From: a virus
Strand: one strand, 5' to 3'
Virus record (IMG/VR): IMGVR_UViG_3300026518_000059
Location: 1-23,854 of that record
DNA: 23,854 nucleotides
Made by a program: the position numbers and the translations under genes. How positions within the stretch are numbered: the stretch's first letter is position 1; the number at the start of each line of letters is the position of its first letter. The notes beneath the pieces were generated by a model. It did not search any database. It saw only the letters and a list, made by a program, of their open reading frames with translations, and was not told where the DNA came from. Below, in pieces: positions 1 through 5,824 of this stretch.

Positions 1-46
1 TTTGATCCCCCGCCTGTAGAATCTTGTCGAGATTTGCCTCACTCAT
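1..46 (-). CDS. Partial CDS, 5' end only, unknown product
   Basis: An ATG at 46 is preceded by GGAGG with a 9-nt spacer, and the frame stays open to the window edge. Only about 15 residues are visible (MSEANLDKILQAGDQ), too few to assign a family. It lies downstream of the terminator at 167-203, so it probably belongs to a different transcription unit from the tail genes. The ribosome binding site is the main support. Confidence 0.5.
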   Translation of the reverse strand, partial: MSEANLDKILQAGDQ

Positions 47-227
47 GGAATGGAGCCTCCAGACCTAACCGTTCGACAATTTGCTTTTCTATCACCTCTC
101 TCAGCAGTTGAGATTTAGCTAGCTGATGCCGCGCAATATAATTCAGGGGTTCAGAGCGATATAATTAAAAAAAACGCCAATTGCGTAATGTATAACGCAA
201 TTGCAGTATCCATAATGCCAAAAACCA
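47..227. other. Intergenic region with terminator, AT-rich stretch and no clear gene
   Basis: Apart from the terminator, this stretch holds two TATAAT hexamers on the plus strand (137-142 and 160-165). On the minus strand there are TATATC/TATATT -10-like hexamers, but no convincing -35 at 16-18 nt in either direction. A minus-strand frame is open from 164 to its stop at 39 (41 residues) but has no normal start codon near a ribosome binding site. The minus-strand gene beginning at 46 probably has its promoter here. Confidence 0.4.
167..203 (-). terminator. Intrinsic terminator ending the tail operon
   Basis: On the minus strand a perfect 9-bp stem (CAATTGCGT / ACGCAATTG, 178-186 with 195-203) has an 8-nt loop. 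It is followed by GCG and then eight consecutive T (174-167). It starts 25 nt after the stop codon at 228 and so closes the late operon. In the plus direction there is no T-run after the hairpin, so it looks unidirectional. Confidence 0.85.
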
Positions 228-515
228 CTACCTCAAAACCACGTCTTCGTACAAAAACATAGGCCAGCAGGCCGTCACAGCAATATCAAGTAAAGATTCA
301 CGCAAGGTGTTTTGCTGCCCGTTGTTACGCACAATACGCTGTCCAATCTCGATAAGCATGCCATATATCAGACCGCTTAAACTGAAAGCCAGAATGCTAA
401 CCCACAATGGCGATCCGATCATGGCTGTAATACAAGTGGTTGCCAGCGCGGTGATGCAGCCGATCGTTGGGTGACGGTCGGCATGGTGGTTCTTATAGTG
501 GTCTATAACAATCAA
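228..515 (-). CDS. Small membrane protein, VanZ/YfiM-like
   Basis: This 95-residue protein has two hydrophobic segments at about residues 18-33 and 37-54. They are followed by a conserved-looking patch with E56, Q59, a basic stretch and D77 (LIEIGQR ... SLLDIA). That arrangement resembles the E..Q...R...D pattern of VanZ-like and YfiM-like inner-membrane proteins; the resemblance is from memory and is weak. The start is TTG at 515, chosen because AAGGAG lies 7 nt upstream and the TTG overlaps the gpD stop codon (TTGA). It is the last gene before the terminator at 167-203. Its function is unknown; a role in the host envelope or in late lysis is possible. Confidence 0.6.
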   Translation of the reverse strand: MIVIDHYKNHHADRHPTIGCITALATTCITAMIGSPLWVSILAFSLSGLIYGMLIEIGQRIVRNNGQQNTLRESLLDIAVTACWPMFLYEDVVLR

Positions 516-1540
516 GCCGCTTCTCCTTGTAGCGTTGTCTTATACCCACCCGCATCCAGCGTGTGCGTCACAGATGTGGCGTGATAATTGCCATCAACCC
601 CCGCGCGGAATCCGGACAGAGCCAGCGGCGAGCCGGAAGCGATCAGGGCATTGCCGGGCATGGTGAGATGCAGTGTGGTCGCGCCACGGTTTAGCGCGGC
701 CAGCCGGGCGGCAGCAGCTGTGTGAGCCGCCTGCTCATTGGCGAAGCTACCCGGCACGCTGGCCACCGGCACACCGGACGCATCTCCCACCCGTACCGGC
801 ACGCGCTTGGCGCTGGCGTGATCGTGGTAGTGCGCGATTGCAGCGACATACTTGCCGCGATCCGCCAGCGATGCGCGCCACGTAGTCACGCCAGCTGGGG
901 CGATGGTAACCTTATCCAGTACGCGGCCTGTGGCGCTGATGGGCGTTCCTCGCTCAACAAACAGCAGATAATCGCGCACCGGCTTGCAGACCGCGCCGTA
1001 ATCGCTGGCCAGCCGTGTCAGAAAATTCAGATCGGACTCTTCGCGCTGATCCAGATGCGGGATCGGGGCACCGATGGCTGGCGGATTGCCCGTGGCATAC
1101 TTGTCCGCCACCCGCGCCTGATAGCCGTGCTCGTGCGCGATGGTTTTGCAGATGTCGGCAATGGCGATGTTGTCCCATGCGCGTGTTTTGGCGCTGCGCA
1201 ACGTATCTGCCTTGCCGCCTTTAGTGGGTTGTCGGGACATATTGGCGGCCTTGGCGCTGATCGTCAGCGTGTCAGGGACGCCAGCCAGCTCGATCTCATC
1301 CACCGTCCACTTGCCCATATCGATCAGTCCATCCTCCTTGTACCCAAGGCTGATCGCCAGCTCCGCGCCCGTGCGTGGCAGGCTGATGGCGTGGTCACGG
1401 TCATCCAGTACGATCTTGACGCTGTCTGAAGTGTTCCCCGCCTGATCGGCAATGGTGAGGCGGAGCAAACGATCGCGGATCGCAGCGGTGAGGTCGTTGC
1501 CATCGGCGCTGATCGAGAAATCGGGCGTGAATGCGCGCAT
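512..1540 (-). CDS. D: Tail hub protein, P2 gpD family (late control protein D)
   Basis: This protein of about 342 residues matches the P2 gpD / T4 gp27-type baseplate hub family. The N-terminus reads as TPDFSISADGND followed by a predicted first beta barrel with LDDRD, typical of gpD. A second barrel and a charged RVADKY...PHLDQREESDLNFL segment follow in the middle, which is the family hallmark. The hub sits under the spike and forms the end of the tail channel. The start at ATG 1540 overlaps the gpX stop (TGATG); an upstream GTG at 1549 is the alternative. In P2 this gene also closes the tail operon. Assignment is confident. Confidence 0.93.
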   Translation of the reverse strand: MRAFTPDFSISADGNDLTAAIRDRLLRLTIADQAGNTSDSVKIVLDDRDHAISLPRTGAELAISLGYKEDGLIDMGKWTVDEIELAGVPDTLTISAKAANMSRQPTKGGKADTLRSAKTRAWDNIAIADICKTIAHEHGYQARVADKYATGNPPAIGAPIPHLDQREESDLNFLTRLASDYGAVCKPVRDYLLFVERGTPISATGRVLDKVTIAPAGVTTWRASLADRGKYVAAIAHYHDHASAKRVPVRVGDASGVPVASVPGSFANEQAAHTAAAARLAALNRGATTLHLTMPGNALIASGSPLALSGFRAGVDGNYHATSVTHTLDAGGYKTTLQGEAA

Positions 1541-1746
1541 CAATCCCACAGCCTCACTGGTTGCGATGGCACGGTTGGGGCGGCCAGTGCCGGTAGGTTG
1601 ATGATGACCCCGGCCGGCAATACGGAGCCATGATCTGCCAAGCCGGGATTGGTATTGAGCAGATCCACCACGGCCGACTCACGGCCATAGTGGCGATAGC
1701 AAATGGCGTCGATCACGTCGCCCTGTTTTGTTCGATATTGCGTCAC
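1540..1746 (-). CDS. X: Tail protein X, LysM-like, P2 gpX family
   Basis: This 68-residue protein contains the family pattern QYRTKQGDVIDAICYRHYG followed by LNTNPGLADHGSVLPAGVIINLP. That pattern is a LysM-like fold used by P2 gpX and T4 gp53-type proteins to fasten baseplate parts. The start is GTG at 1746, which overlaps the gpU stop as GTGA; the upstream extension of the frame lies inside gpU and is not needed. A G-rich stretch (GGGGG) lies 6 nt upstream. The order U-X-D is the same as in P2. Confidence 0.9.
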   Translation of the reverse strand: MTQYRTKQGDVIDAICYRHYGRESAVVDLLNTNPGLADHGSVLPAGVIINLPALAAPTVPSQPVRLWD

Positions 1747-2153
1747 TTGTCGCCCCCAAAGAACTGCAGGCTCATGCGAAATTCGACTTTGCGCGGCGCA
1801 CCACCGGCAACAAAGATAGTGCCGGTCTCCTCGATGCGCTTGATAACCCAATCACCATGCACCTCGCCGACCTGCCCCTTGGCCGAAATCAGCGTCAGCG
1901 GCTTACCAGCGGCAGCGGCTTTGCGCATCTCAGTGACTTGATCGCCGGTTTTGAACTCGGCCGGATAGATCACGCCGGATAGATCGATGGTCTCGCGCCC
2001 TTTGCCATCGTACTGCATGGCCGGATCGCGCCCGATGCGTGACTGCTCCTGCCAGCGATATTCCGAGACGCGGCGCAGCTCCTGATAGGCAGCCGTGTTG
2101 GCGGCAAATTTGTACTGACCGATCGCCATCATGACTTCATTGTTGATCGCCAC
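1743..2153 (-). CDS. U: Tail protein U, P2 gpU family
   Basis: The protein is about 136 residues from GTG 2153, or 129 from ATG 2132. It matches P2 gpU: an MAIGQYKF start, a Tyr/Arg/Trp-rich YRW segment, then DLSGVIYPAEFKTG and a GEVHGDWVIKRIEE motif, ending in a beta strand (EFRMSLQFFG). gpU links the tail tube, hub or tape measure end in P2-type tails. The GTG start is supported by AGGG about 8 nt upstream and lies 1 nt after the tape measure stop. The ATG pair at 2132/2129 aligns better with the usual gpU start. The longer open frame, which starts at 2261, overlaps the tape measure gene and was not used. Confidence 0.88.
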   Translation of the reverse strand: MAINNEVMMAIGQYKFAANTAAYQELRRVSEYRWQEQSRIGRDPAMQYDGKGRETIDLSGVIYPAEFKTGDQVTEMRKAAAAGKPLTLISAKGQVGEVHGDWVIKRIEETGTIFVAGGAPRKVEFRMSLQFFGGDK

Positions 2154-2154
2154 G

Positions 2155-4554
2155 TCACCCACCCTGATAGTCAAACAGCGCGCCGCGCGTGCGGGCAGCA
2201 TGTTCGCGCTCTTTCTCGGCCAGCGCCTCGGCGACTGCCTGCTTTGTCTGCTCCGGATCACCGCCCTGCACCGTCATGTGCAGCGTGTAGCTGGCGCGGT
2301 TATCCTGATGCACCACCGCAGGCGATGGTGATGACACCGCTCCAGCGGGGCGGACGGCCGACAGATCAGGCAACGACGCAATCGCCACCGGCTGAATCAG
2401 CGGCTTCGGTTGAGCCATCGCAGGCGCAGTGGCCACCATTGTTGCCGCCAGCGCGGCAGGGGCGGCTTTGGCGATGGCCGGCTTGTTGTCGGATGAAAAG
2501 AGCGAAGCCAGCTTGCCACCCAGCGCATCCCCCCCGATGCCGCCAAGAATAGAGCCGATCAGGCCGCCGACCGCCGTGCCGATGACGGGCACAACGCTGC
2601 CTATGGCTGCGCCAGCCGCGCCGCCGGCCAGAGCGCCGCCGATGCCGCCGACATCCTGTGTGATCTCCGCGCCCTTGTTTTTACTATCGCCCAGCAGGGT
2701 TGATGCAATCGATATGCCCGCAATGCCTGCGCCAATCAGGCCTCCCTTCCCTTTCAGGAAGCGGCCAGCGCCCTTCAGCTTGTTTTTCAGCCCCTTGCCG
2801 CCGAAGAAGCCGCCGCCGGATTGCTCCAGCGATTCCGCCAGCGCCCTCTTTCTTGCCAGCAACGCGCCTTTTGCCATGACGATGTTCAGTGCTGCATAGG
2901 CTGTGATCAGAGGCGCGGCGACCAGAGCCAGAGCGCCCAGCCCTCCAACCAACGCCAACACCACTGCGGTCACTTTTGGGAAACGATCAGCCAGCGCCGA
3001 AACCCAATCCACAACAGGGGAGACCGCATCCAGAACCTTGTTGAGCGCCGGTGTGAGCCGGTTTCCAAATGAGATCGCCAGCTTCTCCAGGCGATTGTTG
3101 AACAGTGTGATGGCGTTTTCGGTGGTTTTGCTGCGCACATCAAATTCGCGTTGCGCCGAACCGGCAAAGGCGGCTTTCTCGCGGGTCAAATCAAAGGCGT
3201 GGCGCACGTTGTCCAGATTTTTCAGCAGTGGCGCAATCGCACCGACTGTTTCCAGCCCGAACAACTGCTTCAAGATGGCCGGTTGCTTCGCCTTATCCAG
3301 TTTCGACATGGCGGCAAACACATCCATGATTGCGCCCTTTGCATCGGTCTGCATGCGCTCTGCCATCGCCGATGCATCCAGCCCCAAACTGGCCAGCGCA
3401 TCCTTCTGCATCTTCGTGGCGGCCGTTCCGGCAGCCAGCGACAAGGTTAGATTCTTCATGCCGGTTGCAGCGATCTCCGGGGCGGCACCGGATGAGAGCA
3501 GCGCAGCACCAAGGCTGGCCACCTCTGTTGACGTCAGCCCGGCGCTCATGGCCACCGCCCCCTGCCGCTCAATCACAAGGGAGAGATCAGCGGCATTCGC
3601 ATTCATATTGTTGGATAGATGGTTGACGGCATCGGCCAGGCTATTGGCCTGCTGTTGCGTCAGCCCCAGGCCTTGCCGCCAGTTGGCCATAATCTTGCCC
3701 GCCTGTTCACCGGTCAGATCAAAAGCGACCCCCATCTTTGCGGCGCTATCCGCGAAGGCGAGCAGCTGTTGGCGTGGGATATTGGCCTGACCTGCCGCCG
3801 CGATAATATCGCCAATCCCCTTCGCGGATAGAGGGATGACCGTGGAGAGATTCAGAATATCCTTGCGCATCTGCCTGAATTGTTGCGGCGTATCGAAATT
3901 CACCACCTTACGCACATCGGCCATCGTGGATTCAAATGACACGGCAGCTTCAACAGGCCGGGTCAGTGCCCCTGTGAGTTTACGACCAACATTTTCGACG
4001 CCGCCAGCAACCAGCGAGATGTTGGCCGCTTTCTGAATGGCCTGATCATATTTCTGCTGTGCGTGCTGCAGTCTGCCCTGCGCTTGAGCCATCTGCTCCA
4101 TCTTGCGTGTAGCGACATCCATCTTTGCATTGAGGTCATCCTCCGCCGATGCGAGATGGCGGACATCCACGCCCGCACCTTGCAGCTCATTGCGCAACGG
4201 CCGGAGCTCTTCAAGCTGCCTTTTGTATTGATCCTTGAGGCGGGCTGATATTCGCTTTGCCCGTTCAAACTCGCTAGCCATCTGCTTGGTCGGCTTATCG
4301 GTCGCGGCAATAGCCTTACCCAGCGCGGCAACCTTTGCCTGCGCTGCTCTCATGCTGGCTGCCGTTTCCCGTAGCCTGCCGCCCAATGCCCTGAACTGTG
4401 CGATTGTCCGCTGCTGATGCGCCAGTGCATTGATGGACTTCTGCCCTTTCAGCATGGCGCTGGTCATCTTATCGCTCATGCCGACGATCTTCTTCACGGG
4501 CGCGGTGAACTTATCAACAGCGCTGATGAGAATGGACATATCAAGCGATTTCAA
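2155..4554 (-). CDS. T: Tail tape measure protein, TP901 family
   Basis: This 799-residue protein sets tail length and is ejected ahead of the DNA. Residues about 40-180 are charged and helical (coiled coil). About 200-420 is the TP901-type core (SFESTMADVRKVVNF, GDIIAAAGQANIP, GLTSTEVASLGAALLSSG). After about residue 520 there are hydrophobic segments, then a long Gly/Ala-rich stretch that could insert in the host membrane, and a short acidic/basic tail. The start is TTG at 4554: AAGGAG sits exactly 8 nt upstream, while the first ATG (4539) is 23 nt away from it. By the usual rule of about 0.15 nm per residue the tail would be about 120 nm (inference). The 5' end overlaps a plus-strand promoter (4533-4561). 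Confidence 0.95.
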   Translation of the reverse strand: MKSLDMSILISAVDKFTAPVKKIVGMSDKMTSAMLKGQKSINALAHQQRTIAQFRALGGRLRETAASMRAAQAKVAALGKAIAATDKPTKQMASEFERAKRISARLKDQYKRQLEELRPLRNELQGAGVDVRHLASAEDDLNAKMDVATRKMEQMAQAQGRLQHAQQKYDQAIQKAANISLVAGGVENVGRKLTGALTRPVEAAVSFESTMADVRKVVNFDTPQQFRQMRKDILNLSTVIPLSAKGIGDIIAAAGQANIPRQQLLAFADSAAKMGVAFDLTGEQAGKIMANWRQGLGLTQQQANSLADAVNHLSNNMNANAADLSLVIERQGAVAMSAGLTSTEVASLGAALLSSGAAPEIAATGMKNLTLSLAAGTAATKMQKDALASLGLDASAMAERMQTDAKGAIMDVFAAMSKLDKAKQPAILKQLFGLETVGAIAPLLKNLDNVRHAFDLTREKAAFAGSAQREFDVRSKTTENAITLFNNRLEKLAISFGNRLTPALNKVLDAVSPVVDWVSALADRFPKVTAVVLALVGGLGALALVAAPLITAYAALNIVMAKGALLARKRALAESLEQSGGGFFGGKGLKNKLKGAGRFLKGKGGLIGAGIAGISIASTLLGDSKNKGAEITQDVGGIGGALAGGAAGAAIGSVVPVIGTAVGGLIGSILGGIGGDALGGKLASLFSSDNKPAIAKAAPAALAATMVATAPAMAQPKPLIQPVAIASLPDLSAVRPAGAVSSPSPAVVHQDNRASYTLHMTVQGGDPEQTKQAVAEALAEKEREHAARTRGALFDYQGG

Positions 4555-4561
4555 TTATACT
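4533..4561 (+). promoter_or_regulatory. Near-consensus sigma70 promoter reading rightwards
   Basis: A -35 box TGGACA (4533-4538, 5/6 match) is separated by exactly 17 nt from a -10 box TATACT (4556-4561, 5/6 match). The expected start of transcription is at 4568-4569, at or next to the ATG of the plus-strand ORF. It lies across the start of the tape measure gene but points the other way. It is the only near-consensus promoter found on the plus strand next to an ORF in a gap. Confidence 0.55.
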
Positions 4562-4568
4562 GCTCCTT

Positions 4569-4742
4569 ATGATGCGTATCGTTCACTATTTCAGCCACCC
4601 TATGCGCCTGTGCGGGCTGATTTTCTCACTTGTTACGCTGGCCGTGATGCTGCCTGTTGATGCGCAGCTGGCGATCATGCTAGCGCCGTGCATGTATCCG
4701 CTGGGCTGGGGCTTTATGGGGTTGATTCCTTCACTGGATTGA
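4569..4742 (+). CDS. Small two-helix membrane protein on the opposite strand, candidate moron
   Basis: This 57-residue ORF starts ATG ATG and exactly fills the gap between the tape measure start (4554) and the E' stop (4743). The protein has a basic N-terminus (R3, H6, H10, R13), then hydrophobic segments at about residues 14-30 and 33-54, with Pro/Gly/Trp (YPLGWGF) in the second. Seven of ten leucines use CTG, as expected for real coding sequence here. There is no Shine-Dalgarno sequence, but the promoter at 4533-4561 would start RNA at the ATG, fitting a leaderless message. The minus strand of the gap has no plausible ORF. The family is not recognised. An inner-membrane lysogenic-conversion or superinfection role is only a guess, and a chance ORF cannot be excluded. 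Confidence 0.5.
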   Translation: MMRIVHYFSHPMRLCGLIFSLVTLAVMLPVDAQLAIMLAPCMYPLGWGFMGLIPSLD

Positions 4743-4886
4743 TCACGCCTTATCTGTCAGCAGCCCCATTTCAAACGCGCCTTTCACGCACTCAATCGCC
4801 TCATCCACATCCATCCGCTTAATCTCGGATGGCTGCCAGTGAAACGCTGCGGCAAGCTGGATGGTCAGCCGCCGCAGCGTTTCCAT
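4743..4886 (-). CDS. E': Tail assembly chaperone E', GpE family; likely made as a -1 frameshift extension
   Basis: This 47-codon frame is too short for most gene callers. It carries the P2 GpE-type core (LAAAFHWQPSEIKRMDVDEAIE), in which Phe-His-Trp-x-Pro-Ser-Glu is the hallmark. It is in the -1 frame relative to the preceding gene, and the slippery heptamer at 4895-4901 joins the two in frame without an intervening stop. The internal ATG at 4886 has only a poor ribosome binding site, so the fused product (about 129 residues) is the likely main form. In P2 the equivalent E+E' product chaperones the tape measure protein. Confidence 0.85.
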   Translation of the reverse strand: METLRRLTIQLAAAFHWQPSEIKRMDVDEAIECVKGAFEMGLLTDKA

Positions 4887-4901
4887 GCCTATTCCAAAAA
4901 A
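4841..4901 (-). promoter_or_regulatory. Programmed -1 frameshift signal: slippery heptamer plus stem-loop
   Basis: The heptamer T_TTT_TTG (4901-4895) is in the correct phase of the upstream frame (TCT TTT TTG), two codons before its TAG stop. Eleven nt downstream begins a perfect 13-bp stem (GAAACGCTGCGGC, 4883-4871, with 4853-4841). The 17-nt loop can pair further (GCTG/CAGC). Slipping back one base reads TTT TTT GGA ATA GGC ATG and enters E' in frame. The same heptamer is the one described for P2 E/E'. Confidence 0.85.
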
Positions 4902-5131
4902 GAGGCCACAGCCTCACTGGCCTGATTGAAATCATGCGCATCCAGCCTGCGCACATCATCCGGCGCGATCTCGCCAATCAGGGAGAGCAGGCGAATCGAT
5001 TTGCCCAACTCGTCCTTTTCCCTGTTCATCAGCTCCAGATCGCCCACTGTGACGCGGCGCAGATTGAGGCTGGTGATTTTCTCACCAGCCACCTCGATGG
5101 GATACTTCAGCGTAATGACCTCACCGCTCAT
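4889..5131 (-). CDS. E: Tail assembly chaperone E (Mu gp41 / P2 gpE family)
   Basis: This 80-residue protein has the family pattern of small tail assembly chaperones. A short beta N-terminus (SGEVITLKYPIEVAGEKI) is followed by LRRVTVGDLELM and a helical acidic C-terminus with LTGE-like ISLIGE and DAHDF. It sits between tube and tape measure, as in all P2/Mu tails, and should bind the tape measure protein before tail polymerisation. ATG 5131 overlaps the tube stop (TGATG); TTG 5134 is the alternative start. The last codons contain the T_TTT_TTG slippery site. Confidence 0.9.
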   Translation of the reverse strand: MSGEVITLKYPIEVAGEKITSLNLRRVTVGDLELMNREKDELGKSIRLLSLIGEIAPDDVRRLDAHDFNQASEAVASFLE

Positions 5132-5640
5132 CAAACCACCCCAAGATTAGCGCGGGTCAGTGCCAGCTGATCCACGCCATTGACCTTGCGGATCATCCCC
5201 TGCACGTCGATCTCATGCAGCTCGACGCCCTCGATGGAGAGGTTGTAATACTCCAGCATCAGCTGGCATTTCAGCTTCGCCACTTCGCCCGGCTTCCAAG
5301 TGCCCATGTCGAGCTCTTTGATGCGGCCGCGCATCTTGACAACCACAGCCACCGACAGGCCGGTGGACGGGTTCTGCATGCTGCCACGCGCGGTGAATGA
5401 GCTGCTTGTGCCGATCTGGATGCCCCAGAGCGAGATGGTGTGCGGGTCATATTCGATCAGCGTAAAGTCGGCCTCCAGCTTCTCCATGCCGGTGTCCACC
5501 TCCAGCGGCACATCCATGCCACCGGCGCGCAGCTCCTCGGTTTTAAGCGTCAGCTTCGGCGGATTGATCTCCTCTGCCTTACCGAGAAAGCCGAAGCCAT
5601 CCACAAACAGATTAAAATCTTTCAATACACTGGCAATCAT
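5131..5640 (-). CDS. FII: Major tail tube protein, P2 FII family
   Basis: This 169-residue protein has the length and motifs of the P2 FII tube family. These are FNLFVDGFGFLGKAEEINPPKL at the start, AGGMDVPLEVDTGMEKLEADF, GTWKPGEVAKLKCQLMLEYY, and an ELHEIDV ending. It polymerises into hexameric rings to form the inner channel of the contractile tail. The ATG at 5640 overlaps the stop of the preceding 58-residue gene (ATGA), and AAGGAGG lies in that gene's last codons, giving coupled translation. Confidence 0.95.
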   Translation of the reverse strand: MIASVLKDFNLFVDGFGFLGKAEEINPPKLTLKTEELRAGGMDVPLEVDTGMEKLEADFTLIEYDPHTISLWGIQIGTSSSFTARGSMQNPSTGLSVAVVVKMRGRIKELDMGTWKPGEVAKLKCQLMLEYYNLSIEGVELHEIDVQGMIRKVNGVDQLALTRANLGVV

Positions 5641-5813
5641 TGTTTGCCTCCTTTTTTGGCGTTCGCGCCTTTTTGTTTTGTTGATTTGACTGCGATCAAC
5701 GTGCCATCGGCGAGCAGAAACTGCGCCGCGCGAGGCAGTAGATCGATGGTGTCACCCACATTGAGATGGGTGTTGTTGATATACGCAGGGCGTTGGGCTC
5801 GATAGGTCTGCAT
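5637..5813 (-). CDS. 58-residue phage protein between sheath and tube, DUF2635-like
   Basis: This short gene starts at ATG 5813 with an excellent ribosome binding site (TAAGGAGGGG, which contains the sheath stop codon). It ends in an ATGA overlap with the tube gene. The protein has a Tyr/Asn-rich N-terminus, then HLNVGDTIDLLPRAAQFLLA, then DGTLIAV and a Lys/Gly-rich tail. The V.....R.....L.DGTLI pattern is like the small Mu gp38/DUF2635 proteins, which normally precede the sheath gene; here it lies after the sheath. The function of the family is not known. Its expression signals are strong; its family assignment is weaker. Confidence 0.75.
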   Translation of the reverse strand: MQTYRAQRPAYINNTHLNVGDTIDLLPRAAQFLLADGTLIAVKSTKQKGANAKKGGKQ

Positions 5814-5824
5814 CACTCCCCTCC

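Noticed and set aside
137-165. Two TATAAT hexamers on the plus strand as rightward promoters
   Set aside because: -35 matches at 17 nt are only 2-3 of 6, and transcription would run antisense into the late operon with no rightward ORF behind it; AT-richness explains them.
722-1429. Plus-strand open frame of 235 codons opposite gpD
   Set aside because: Antisense shadow of a well conserved gene; no start signals and no recognisable domain.
2903-3790. Plus-strand open frame of 295 codons
   Set aside because: It lies wholly opposite the tape measure gene, is Ser/Ala/Arg-rich as antisense frames of GC-rich genes are, and has no ribosome binding site or promoter.
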